Assembly (NCBI GenBank): GCA_002449575.1
Contig: DJXC01000127.1
Coordinates: 1-14,935 of the forward strand
Origin: Ruminococcus sp. UBA7014
GTDB taxonomy: Bacteria > Bacillota > Clostridia > Oscillospirales > Ruminococcaceae
Direction: 5' to 3'
Length of the DNA stretch: 14,935 nucleotides
The position numbers were made by a program, and so were the translations under genes. Every line of letters begins with the position of its first letter. Within the stretch, counting starts at the first letter, position 1. The notes beneath the pieces are model-generated. The model made no database searches. It saw only the letters and a list, made by a program, of their open reading frames with translations, and was not told the DNA's origin. This document shows positions 1 to 5,944 of this stretch, piece by piece.

Positions 1-154
1 ACTAATTTCACAGCTATTTCATTTTTATGCACTCTGCAAAAACAGACCTTTCATTTTTGTCAGTTTTCACCAGACAAAAAAGCAGGGATATTTCCGGAGA
101 CTTGTACATATGATGAATCAAGTCCGGATAATTTTCCAGAAAGGATTTGATGCT

Positions 155-2737
155 ATGAAAGGTCTGACAACTGCTCAGGCACAGTCACTCCAGAAAGAAC
201 ACGGTCTCAATACACTTGCTCAGGTCAGACCGCCCGGCGCAGTCAGAATATTTTTCAGCCAGTTCAAAGATGCTATGGTGCTGATTTTAATCGCTGCAAC
301 CGGGATTTCAGCATTGTTGGGCGAGTGGACGGATGCCATCACGATTATCGTGATTGTGATTCTGAATGCTGTTTTAGGATTCGTGCAGGAATACCGCACC
401 GAAAAAACTCTTGAAGCACTCCGGAATATGACCGCACCTTCTGCCCGTGTGTTCCGTGATGAGGTCTTACAGGAACTCCCGGCAGAACAGCTCGTTCCCG
501 GCGATTTGATAGCTGTCGAAGCCGGTGACTGCATTCCGGCAGACTGCCTTCTCCTGACAGCAAACAGACTCTATGCAAATGAATCTGTCCTCACGGGTGA
601 GGCTGAACCTATCGCCAAATATGCCGGAACTCTCAAAGAAGATACTTCCGGAATGCATAAGCCCTACATGATATACAGCGGCACAGCTGTCACCAGAGGC
701 AGCGGCACGGCTCAGGTTATCGCAACCGGAAAAAATACCCAGATGGGACAAATTTCCGGTATGCTTTCCGAAATCCGCCGCACAGATACTCCCTTGCAGA
801 AACGTTTAGGCGAACTCGGCAAAACACTTGCTGTTATCTGTATCGGGGTCTGTATGGCAGTATTCGCCGCAGGTGTCCTCCGGGGTGAGCCTATTTTTGA
901 TATGCTCATGACTGGTATCTCTATCGCTATTGCTGCTATTCCGGAAGGTCTTCCGGCAACTGTGACAATCGCTCTCGCTCTGGCAGTCAACAGAATGATG
1001 AAGCAGAAAGCACTCGTCAACCGCCTGCACAGTGTGGAAACTTTAGGCTGTACCTCCGTGATATGTTCCGATAAGACAGGCACTATCACGGAAAACCGCA
1101 TGACTGTTACTAAAATTCATACCCTTGAACAGGAATTTGATGTCACCGGAAACGCTCTCAAAAAAGACGGCGCAATTCTGGAAAATCATGTGCCTGTCAA
1201 TGTGAAAACAATTCCTGCTCTGGAGTCTCTTTTGCATTGTGCCGTTTTATGTAATAATGCAGAACTTTCTGAAAAAAATACTTCTGAATGGAATGCTGTC
1301 GGCGACCCTACAGAAACTGCTTTGCTGGCAATGTCCGCAAAAGGTGGTATTTCATCTAAAATACTGAATGCTTCCAGAATTGAGGAAGAACCTTTCGACA
1401 GCGATACCAGAAGTATGCGTGTTCTGGTCAGAAAAGAGAATCAGAAATATTTATACAGCAAAGGTGCAGTAGATGTGATACTCGATTTATGCGATACCGT
1501 CCGGACTCAAAACGGAGATGTGAATTTGTCTTCCCTGCTCAAAAAACAAATTCTCGAACAGGCAGAAAAATTATCTTCACAGGCATTGAGAGTGCTTGCC
1601 TTTGCAGAAAAGAAATCAGATAAGCTTTCCGCAAACGGGATGACGTATCTTGGATTGACTGGAATGCTCGACCCGCCCAGACCGGAAGCCAAAGAAGCTA
1701 TCCGGAAATGCGCTTCTGCTTCCGTGAAAACTGTCATGATAACTGGTGACCATAAAAAAACCGCTGCTGCTGTTGCCAAAAAAGCAGGTCTGCTCCGGGG
1801 CGGAGAAGTCGTTACTGGTGATGAACTTGACCTTATGACAGATACGCAGCTCGACAGAAAATTATCCAGAATTTCTGTATTTGCAAGAGTCAATCCGTCA
1901 CATAAATTAAGATTAGTCAGGGCATTTCAGCGTGCCGGAAATATTGTTACCATGACCGGTGACGGCGTAAATGATGCCCCTGCAATCAAGGAGGCGGATG
2001 TCGGTGTTGCTATGGGAATGACCGGCACTGATGTCGCAAAACAGGCGGCTGATGTGATTCTGATGGATGATAATCTTGCAACACTTGTCTCTGCTGTGGA
2101 GCAGGGAAGAGCCATTTATTCCAATATCCGCAAATTCGTGAGATATTTATTATCTTGCAATATCGGTGAAGTGATTACTATGTTTCTGGGAATTCTCATG
2201 GGAATGCCTGTTGTATTGCTTCCTGTTCAGCTATTGCTTGTCAATCTGGCGACTGACGGACTTCCGGCAATTGCCCTCGGACTTGAACCGCCGGAAGCTG
2301 ATATTATGAAACGTCCTCCCAGAAAACCAGAGGAAAGCTTTTTTGCTGACGGCTTACTGACAAAAATTATCTGGCGTGGTGTTATGATAGGCTTATGCAC
2401 ACTGGGTTCTTTCAGTACAGCACTGAGATTTGGCGGAACGCTTACTGAAGCCCGGACTTGCGCTCTTTTTACGCTGGTACTGTCACAGTTGATTCATGTC
2501 TTTGAATGTAAATCTGAACACGGTACTATTTTCAGTGTGCATTATTTTTCAAACGGGAAACTTATTTTTGCAGTTCTGATTTCAGCTATGATGCTGATTA
2601 TTACAATATGGCTTCCGCAGGTGCAGACTATTTTTTCAACTGCGCCGCTGACTGGAAATTTATTATATCAGGCAATTGCCTTTTCTTTTGCTGTTCCGGT
2701 CATGACTTCTCTCTTTACAGGGTTTGCGAAAAAATAA
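155..2737 (+). CDS. P-type Ca2+-transporting ATPase (SERCA/PMCA-like, P2 class)
   Basis: This is an 860-residue integral membrane pump that probably exports Ca2+ using ATP. I start it at ATG 155 because AGAAAGGA sits 9 nt upstream; an in-frame ATG at 110 has no ribosome binding site. Seen in order: cation-ATPase N-terminal domain, M1-M2, an actuator loop with TGEA (147-150, where most family members have TGES), M4 PEGLP (E264), phosphorylation motif DKTGT (D306), TGD near 530, TGDGVNDAP (601-609), and M5-M10. The Ca2+ ligands of SERCA are mostly present: E264 (M4), N669 and E672 (M5), N697, T700 and D701 (M6). The M8 position that is Glu in SERCA appears to be Gln (Q778), as in plasma-membrane Ca2+ pumps. 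This fits a full-length P2-type pump; Ca2+ is favoured over Mn2+ by family knowledge, not proven. The next gene has its own promoter. No convincing promoter was seen in positions 1-154. Confidence 0.93.
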   Translation: MKGLTTAQAQSLQKEHGLNTLAQVRPPGAVRIFFSQFKDAMVLILIAATGISALLGEWTDAITIIVIVILNAVLGFVQEYRTEKTLEALRNMTAPSARVFRDEVLQELPAEQLVPGDLIAVEAGDCIPADCLLLTANRLYANESVLTGEAEPIAKYAGTLKEDTSGMHKPYMIYSGTAVTRGSGTAQVIATGKNTQMGQISGMLSEIRRTDTPLQKRLGELGKTLAVICIGVCMAVFAAGVLRGEPIFDMLMTGISIAIAAIPEGLPATVTIALALAVNRMMKQKALVNRLHSVETLGCTSVICSDKTGTITENRMTVTKIHTLEQEFDVTGNALKKDGAILENHVPVNVKTIPALESLLHCAVLCNNAELSEKNTSEWNAVGDPTETALLAMSAKGGISSKILNASRIEEEPFDSDTRSMRVLVRKENQKYLYSKGAVDVILDLCDTVRTQNGDVNLSSLLKKQILEQAEKLSSQALRVLAFAEKKSDKLSANGMTYLGLTGMLDPPRPEAKEAIRKCASASVKTVMITGDHKKTAAAVAKKAGLLRGGEVVTGDELDLMTDTQLDRKLSRISVFARVNPSHKLRLVRAFQRAGNIVTMTGDGVNDAPAIKEADVGVAMGMTGTDVAKQAADVILMDDNLATLVSAVEQGRAIYSNIRKFVRYLLSCNIGEVITMFLGILMGMPVVLLPVQLLLVNLATDGLPAIALGLEPPEADIMKRPPRKPEESFFADGLLTKIIWRGVMIGLCTLGSFSTALRFGGTLTEARTCALFTLVLSQLIHVFECKSEHGTIFSVHYFSNGKLIFAVLISAMMLIITIWLPQVQTIFSTAPLTGNLLYQAIAFSFAVPVMTSLFTGFAKK

Positions 2738-2771
2738 ATCAGAATTTAAAAGATTTGTCAATCTAACAGAT

Positions 2772-2800
2772 TTGACTTTTCTGAAATTCTGTGATAGAAT
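2772..2800 (+). promoter_or_regulatory. Sigma-A promoter for the G3E GTPase gene
   Basis: TTGACT (2772-2777) and TAGAAT (2795-2800) are separated by 17 nt, with the ATG at 2834. The element is bracketed by an inverted repeat, CAGAATTT (2740-2747) and AAATTCTG (2784-2791). AGATTTG also occurs twice, at 2751-2757 and 2769-2775. This suggests, but does not show, an operator over the promoter. Confidence 0.75.
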
Positions 2801-2833
2801 AATACTATCAAATGAAAGAAAGAACGGGATATT

Positions 2834-3808
2834 ATGACCAAAATTGACCTGATTACAGGAATTTTAGGTGCTGGAAAAACTACCTTCCTGCATAGCTATG
2901 CAAAATATTTCATCAGTCAGGGACAGAAAATTGCGATTCTGGAAAATGACTTCGGCGCAGTCAATGTCGATATGATGATGCTGCAAGACCTGAAATGTGA
3001 TAACTGTCAGCTCGAAATGATTGCCGGCGGCGGTGATAAAGACTGTCATAAAAGAAGATTCAAGACACAGCTGATTTCTCTCGGAATGCAGCATCTCGAC
3101 AGAGTCATTGTCGAACCTTCCGGCATTTTTGATATGGACGAATTTTTTGATACGCTTTATGAATCTCCTCTTGACAGATGGTTTCAGATTGGCAGCGTTC
3201 TGACAATTGTCGATTCAGATATGCAGGAATTATTGTCTTCTCAGATGGAATATCTGCTTGCATCGGAGGCAGCATGTGCCGGAAAATTAATCCTTAGCAA
3301 ACGTAATCCGCAAGAATCCGAAGCACAGATTGCAGAACGGCTTCTGACACATATCAACCGGGCTTTGACAGGGATTCAATGTCCCAGACAGTTTACAGAA
3401 AAAGATATGCTCACAAAATTATGGAACGATTTTACAGAAGAAGATTTCTGTCTTCTTTCTTCTGCCGGATACCGGAGTGAACGCTATGTGAAACAGTTCG
3501 ATACTGATGATGTCGGAAGCGAGGTACATTATTTTATGCATATTGCCATTCCTGAAGAACAGATTCCGGAAGTTCTGGAAACGCTCCTGAATGACTCCCG
3601 TGCCGGAACTATCTTCCGCATTAAAGGCGCACTTCCAAAAAAAGACGGCAAAGTTCTGAAAGTAAATGCTGTTCACGGAAAAACAGAACTGACTCCTGTG
3701 CCAAATGCTCAGGCTGTCTTAATCATCATCGGCGATAAATTAAATTATTCCCGGATTGATGCATATCTCAGAAAATATAATACAAATCCGGATTATATTT
3801 CTATCTGA
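2834..3808 (+). CDS. G3E-family (COG0523/CobW-like) GTPase, divergent
   Basis: This 324-residue cytoplasmic protein is of the G3E family, whose members insert or traffic metals (CobW, UreG, HypB, Zn chaperones) using GTP. The Walker A is GILGAGKTT (residues 9-17). The switch I region reads ENDFGAVNVD (37-46) and the Walker B region reads EPSG (94-97). A CobW_C-like domain lies near 230-320. The usual GCxCC metal motif is absent. In its place are C55, C58, C71 and H72 in a CxxC...GGG...CH arrangement. The guanine-recognition motif, normally NKxD, reads SKRN (155-158), so base specificity or activity may differ. It lies downstream of the Ca2+ ATPase but has its own promoter, and ends at a hairpin shared with rpsI. 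Family membership is well supported. The metal and client protein are unknown. A RBS-like GAACGGGA precedes the ATG. Confidence 0.85.
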   Translation: MTKIDLITGILGAGKTTFLHSYAKYFISQGQKIAILENDFGAVNVDMMMLQDLKCDNCQLEMIAGGGDKDCHKRRFKTQLISLGMQHLDRVIVEPSGIFDMDEFFDTLYESPLDRWFQIGSVLTIVDSDMQELLSSQMEYLLASEAACAGKLILSKRNPQESEAQIAERLLTHINRALTGIQCPRQFTEKDMLTKLWNDFTEEDFCLLSSAGYRSERYVKQFDTDDVGSEVHYFMHIAIPEEQIPEVLETLLNDSRAGTIFRIKGALPKKDGKVLKVNAVHGKTELTPVPNAQAVLIIIGDKLNYSRIDAYLRKYNTNPDYISI

Positions 3809-3809
3809 A

Positions 3810-3840
3810 AAAATTCCCTGTCATAACGACAGGGAATTTT
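3810..3840. terminator. Bidirectional intrinsic terminator (G3E gene / rplM-rpsI)
   Basis: A 13-bp perfect stem (3810-3822 with 3828-3840) encloses a 5-nt loop. It starts 2 nt after the GTPase stop codon. The plus strand reads into TTTTGT, and the minus strand reads into a run of six T, so it can stop both converging transcripts. Confidence 0.85.
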
Positions 3841-3927
3841 GTATCTCTTGATAAAGACCAGACAAGTACCAAAAATATTTGTAAGGTCTGAAAAGTGCTG
3901 AAATACAGCGATTTGAGACGAATCTGA

Positions 3928-4329
3928 TTATCTCTTGGAGAACTGCGGCGCACGGCGAGCAGCTTTGAGACCGTATTTCTTTCTTTCCTTCATTCTGGGG
4001 TCACGAGTCAGGAAACCTGCACTCTTGAGAGCCGGACGAAGTTCAGCATCATACTGAAGCAATGCTCGTGCAATGCCGTGACGGATAGCACCAGCCTGAC
4101 CAGTTACGCCGCCGCCTGTTACTGTGCAGATAACATCAAACTTTTCAAGTGTTTCTGTCAGATTCAGAGGCTGACGAACGATTAATTTCAGAGTTTCCAG
4201 ACCAAAATAATCATCAATGTTTCTGCCGTTGATGATAATATTACCATTGCCGGGAACTAATCTGACTCTGGAAACAGAGTGCTTTCTTCTGCCTGTACCA
4301 TAGTGGTATGCAACTTTCGGTTCGTACAT
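3928..4329 (-). CDS. rpsI: 30S ribosomal protein S9
   Basis: S9 is a 30S subunit protein whose C-terminal tail reaches the P-site tRNA. The 133-residue product is of normal family length. It begins with a YHYGTGRRKHSVSRVRL stretch, contains the GGGVTGQAGAIRHGIARAL region, and ends in the diagnostic SKR tail. A strong Shine-Dalgarno sequence (AAAGGAGGG) precedes the ATG. The gene lies 19 nt downstream of rplM, and the two form the universal L13-S9 operon. Expression is therefore probably set by the rplM promoter and leader. The transcript most likely ends at the hairpin at 3810-3840, after roughly 90 nt of untranslated sequence. Confidence 0.98.
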   Translation of the reverse strand: MYEPKVAYHYGTGRRKHSVSRVRLVPGNGNIIINGRNIDDYFGLETLKLIVRQPLNLTETLEKFDVICTVTGGGVTGQAGAIRHGIARALLQYDAELRPALKSAGFLTRDPRMKERKKYGLKAARRAPQFSKR

Positions 4330-4348
4330 TTATGTTTCCCTCCTTTGA

Positions 4349-4777
4349 TTAAAACTCGTAAACTTCTGGCTTCTGCGCAGCATGTTTGTGTTCTGCACCC
4401 TTTACGGTACGCAGACGCTTGAGCTGCGTTGCACCCTGTGTATTATGTGGAAGCATTCCAGTAACAGCAATTGTCATAGCTCTTTCCGGATTTTCAGCCA
4501 TCAGTTTCTTATAAGAAATTTCCTTGATACCGCCAATCCAGCCAGTATGCCAGTAGAACTTCTTCTGTTCCAGCTTTTTGCCGGTCAGAATTGCTTTTTC
4601 GCAGTTAATAATAATTACATGGTCGCCGCAATCAGCATGAGGTGCAAATGTGGGTTTATGTTTGCCTCTGAGAAGGACAGCAGCCTGTGCAGCCACACGA
4701 CCCAGCGGCTTGCCTGCTGCATCTAAAATATACCATTTGCGGCTGATTTCACTAGCCTTAGGCATTGTAGTAGACAT
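4349..4777 (-). CDS. rplM: 50S ribosomal protein L13
   Basis: L13 is an early-assembly protein of the 50S subunit. The sequence shows KWYILDAAGKPLGRVAAQ near the N terminus, then GKHKPTFAPHADCGDHVIIIN and GMLPHNTQGATQLKRL, all typical of L13. The product is 142 residues, the normal length. I start it at ATG 4777, seven nucleotides after GGAGGAA. An in-frame ATG five codons earlier overlaps that Shine-Dalgarno sequence and cannot be the start. It is the first gene of the rplM-rpsI operon. A long structured leader and a consensus promoter lie upstream, so feedback control by L13 itself, as known for some bacterial L13 leaders, is possible. Confidence 0.98.
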   Translation of the reverse strand: MSTTMPKASEISRKWYILDAAGKPLGRVAAQAAVLLRGKHKPTFAPHADCGDHVIIINCEKAILTGKKLEQKKFYWHTGWIGGIKEISYKKLMAENPERAMTIAVTGMLPHNTQGATQLKRLRTVKGAEHKHAAQKPEVYEF

Positions 4778-4807
4778 GAAAAATTCCTCCATTTTATTTT
4801 TTGTTTA

Positions 4808-4907
4808 TAAAAAAGATAAAAACATGTTTGCTTGACTGTCCGGACACGGGGATATCCGATACAACAAACATGTGCATTGACAGCTGGTTATTCTGCAATG
4901 CCATACA
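4808..4907 (-). promoter_or_regulatory. Structured rplM leader with attenuator-like terminator (L13 leader candidate)
   Basis: Read on the minus strand, the leader first forms a hairpin: GCATTG-CAG pairs with CTG-CAATGC (4893-4901 with 4874-4883, one bulged base, 9-nt loop). A second, longer element follows directly. ACATGTTTG (4865-4873) pairs perfectly with CAAACATGT (4822-4830), and inside it CGGATA pairs with TGTCCG around a TCCCCG loop. The outer stem is followed by TTTTTATCTTTTTT, so it resembles an intrinsic terminator placed about 30 nt before the rplM ribosome binding site. This is the layout of an attenuated ribosomal-protein leader. Whether it matches the known Rfam L13 leader was not tested. 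Confidence 0.65.
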
Positions 4908-4913
4908 ATCTAT

Positions 4914-4942
4914 ATTATACCTGTTTTTCCCGTACTTGTCAA
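4914..4942 (-). promoter_or_regulatory. Consensus sigma-A promoter of rplM-rpsI
   Basis: On the minus strand, a perfect TTGACA (4937-4942) and a perfect TATAAT (4914-4919) are separated by 17 nt. Such an exact match fits a strongly expressed ribosomal operon. The expected start near 4907 gives a leader of about 130 nt. Confidence 0.92.
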
Positions 4943-4985
4943 GTGGTTTATGAAAAAATATTTTAAAATTTTTTTTTAAAAACTC

Positions 4986-5014
4986 TTGACAAAACCGAAA
5001 AAATATGCTATGAT
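4986..5014 (+). promoter_or_regulatory. Sigma-A promoter of tRNA-Pro
   Basis: TTGACA (4986-4991) and TATGAT (5009-5014) are 17 nt apart, with a TG at the extended -10 position. It diverges from the rplM promoter, with only about 43 nt between the two -35 boxes. The tRNA begins 39 nt downstream of the -10 box. Confidence 0.88.
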
Positions 5015-5053
5015 ATAAAAGTCGATGGGTTGCCATCCTTACCCCATAAAGGT

Positions 5054-5129
5054 CTGGGTGTGGCGCAGTTGGTAGCGCGCTACCTTGGGGTGGTAGAGGC
5101 CGTGGGTTCAAGTCCCGTCACTCAGACCA
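5054..5129 (+). tRNA. tRNA-Pro (anticodon GGG)
   Basis: This is a complete 76-nt cloverleaf with an encoded CCA end. The acceptor stem is CTGGGTG paired with CACTCAG (one G-T). The D stem is GCGC/GCGC. The anticodon stem is CTACC/GGTAG around the 7-nt loop TTGGGGT, giving anticodon GGG. The T loop is TTCAAGT. The C1-G72 pair and A73 are hallmarks of bacterial proline tRNAs. The GGT just before the mature 5' end could pair with ACC of the 3' end and extend the acceptor stem in the precursor. The gene stands alone, with its own promoter and terminator. Confidence 0.96.
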
Positions 5130-5139
5130 TATAGAAATG

Positions 5140-5176
5140 GGCTGATTGCTGTAGAGCAGTCAGTTCATTTTTCTTT
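5140..5176 (+). terminator. Intrinsic terminator after tRNA-Pro
   Basis: A stem of nine pairs, one of them G-U (5142-5150 with 5155-5163), encloses a 4-nt GTAG loop. Two flanking G-U pairs can extend it. It is followed by CATTTTTCTTT and lies ten bases after the encoded CCA. Confidence 0.8.
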
Positions 5177-5233
5177 GTGTAATTTTCAGGATAAAATAAA
5201 GCTAAAACCTTTTAATGGGGGAATAGTATTACT

Positions 5234-5818
5234 ATGCATACAATTACTGGACAAAAAAATAATGAAATAGAGCCATTGGCTGATGAACTTGTTTTTCGTC
5301 TGCAAAAAAAGCAATATCAGGTTTCAAGAGAAAATGAAAAAATATATGCAGATAATCAGGTGTTTTTACTGAATACAGGACACAGGGAATTTATGCAGAA
5401 CGAAACGGGCGATTATCTGCTCCCGGCGGAATTTGGTGCAGAAGTACTGACAGCATTTATTCTGCATATTTTACAGAAACATGAAAAGATGTATCATGAA
5501 GCTGTTAGTTTTGTGCATTCTATTGGCATTCGTCCTAATCTGTATGGATATCGTTTTCTGATTGCTGCGATATGTCTGGGAATGAAAAATTCGGACAGTT
5601 TATATTCTGTCACAGAAACTATTTATCCTGCTGTTGCTTCGCTGTACCATGTAGATACCAGATGTGTGGAACGCAATATTCGCAATGCTGTGAATGATGC
5701 TTATAAAAATGACCCCGAACGCCTTCGCAAACCATTTTATTATAAAGTAGAAAAGCCTTATGATTCTGAGCTGATTGCACTTGCAATAGATGCAATTCAC
5801 TATAAAAATAATTACTGA
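5234..5818 (+). CDS. Orphan Spo0A C-terminal (DNA-binding) domain protein without receiver
   Basis: This is a 194-residue, probably cytoplasmic protein. Residues from about 95 to the end resemble the Spo0A C-terminal domain. SIGIRPNLYGYRFLIAAI corresponds to the GIPAHIKGYxYLREAI region. SVTETIYPAVASLYH corresponds to the iTK-lYP-IA region, and VERNIRNAV corresponds to the VERAIRHAI recognition helix. The first 90 residues show no REC domain: the Asp phosphorylation site and its Lys partner are missing. So this is not Spo0A itself but an orphan regulator with an unrecognised N-terminal part. The start is the ATG at 5234 behind GGGGGA, with a somewhat long 11-nt spacing. No clear promoter was found in 5177-5233, only a TAAAAT at 5192 without a good -35. 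Read-through from the tRNA promoter cannot be excluded. Its targets are unknown. Confidence 0.75.
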   Translation: MHTITGQKNNEIEPLADELVFRLQKKQYQVSRENEKIYADNQVFLLNTGHREFMQNETGDYLLPAEFGAEVLTAFILHILQKHEKMYHEAVSFVHSIGIRPNLYGYRFLIAAICLGMKNSDSLYSVTETIYPAVASLYHVDTRCVERNIRNAVNDAYKNDPERLRKPFYYKVEKPYDSELIALAIDAIHYKNNY

Positions 5819-5824
5819 AAAATC

Positions 5825-5853
5825 AGGAAGCCTGTTCAAACAGGCTTCTTTTT
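5825..5853 (+). terminator. Intrinsic terminator of the Spo0A_C-like gene
   Basis: A 9-bp GC-rich stem (5827-5835 with 5840-5848) encloses the loop TCAA and is followed by five T. It starts 6 nt after the stop codon and insulates the xylanase gene downstream. Confidence 0.9.
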
Positions 5854-5882
5854 ATATACTTTCTGTAATTTTTTGTAAGCTA

Positions 5883-5911
5883 TTGACAACTGAAACAAAA
5901 TATGCTAAAAT
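5883..5911 (+). promoter_or_regulatory. Sigma-A promoter of the xylanase gene
   Basis: TTGACA (5883-5888) and TAAAAT (5906-5911) are 17 nt apart, with a TG at the extended -10 position. The stretch AAAATATGCTA around the -10 is also present in the tRNA-Pro promoter. No operator was recognised. Confidence 0.85.
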
Positions 5912-5944
5912 AAAATTATCTATAAAAATTTAGGAGGGTTTATC

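Noticed and set aside
110..154. Start of the P-type ATPase at ATG 110
   Set aside because: No Shine-Dalgarno sequence precedes it, whereas AGAAAGGA is well placed before ATG 155. The extra 15 residues do not look like the family.
3855..3889. Imperfect hairpin (AGACC/GGTCT and ACAA/TTGT) downstream of rpsI as its terminator
   Set aside because: It has an internal mismatch, a 13-nt loop and no good T run on the minus strand. The perfect hairpin at 3810-3840 is a much better terminator.
4794..5111. Minus-strand open frame of about 105 codons across the rplM leader and tRNA
   Set aside because: It runs through the tRNA antisense strand, the rplM promoter and the leader hairpins. Nothing in it resembles a protein family.
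5054..5129. tRNA-Pro as an integration site for a mobile element
   Set aside because: No copy of the tRNA 3' end and no integrase gene was found in the window.
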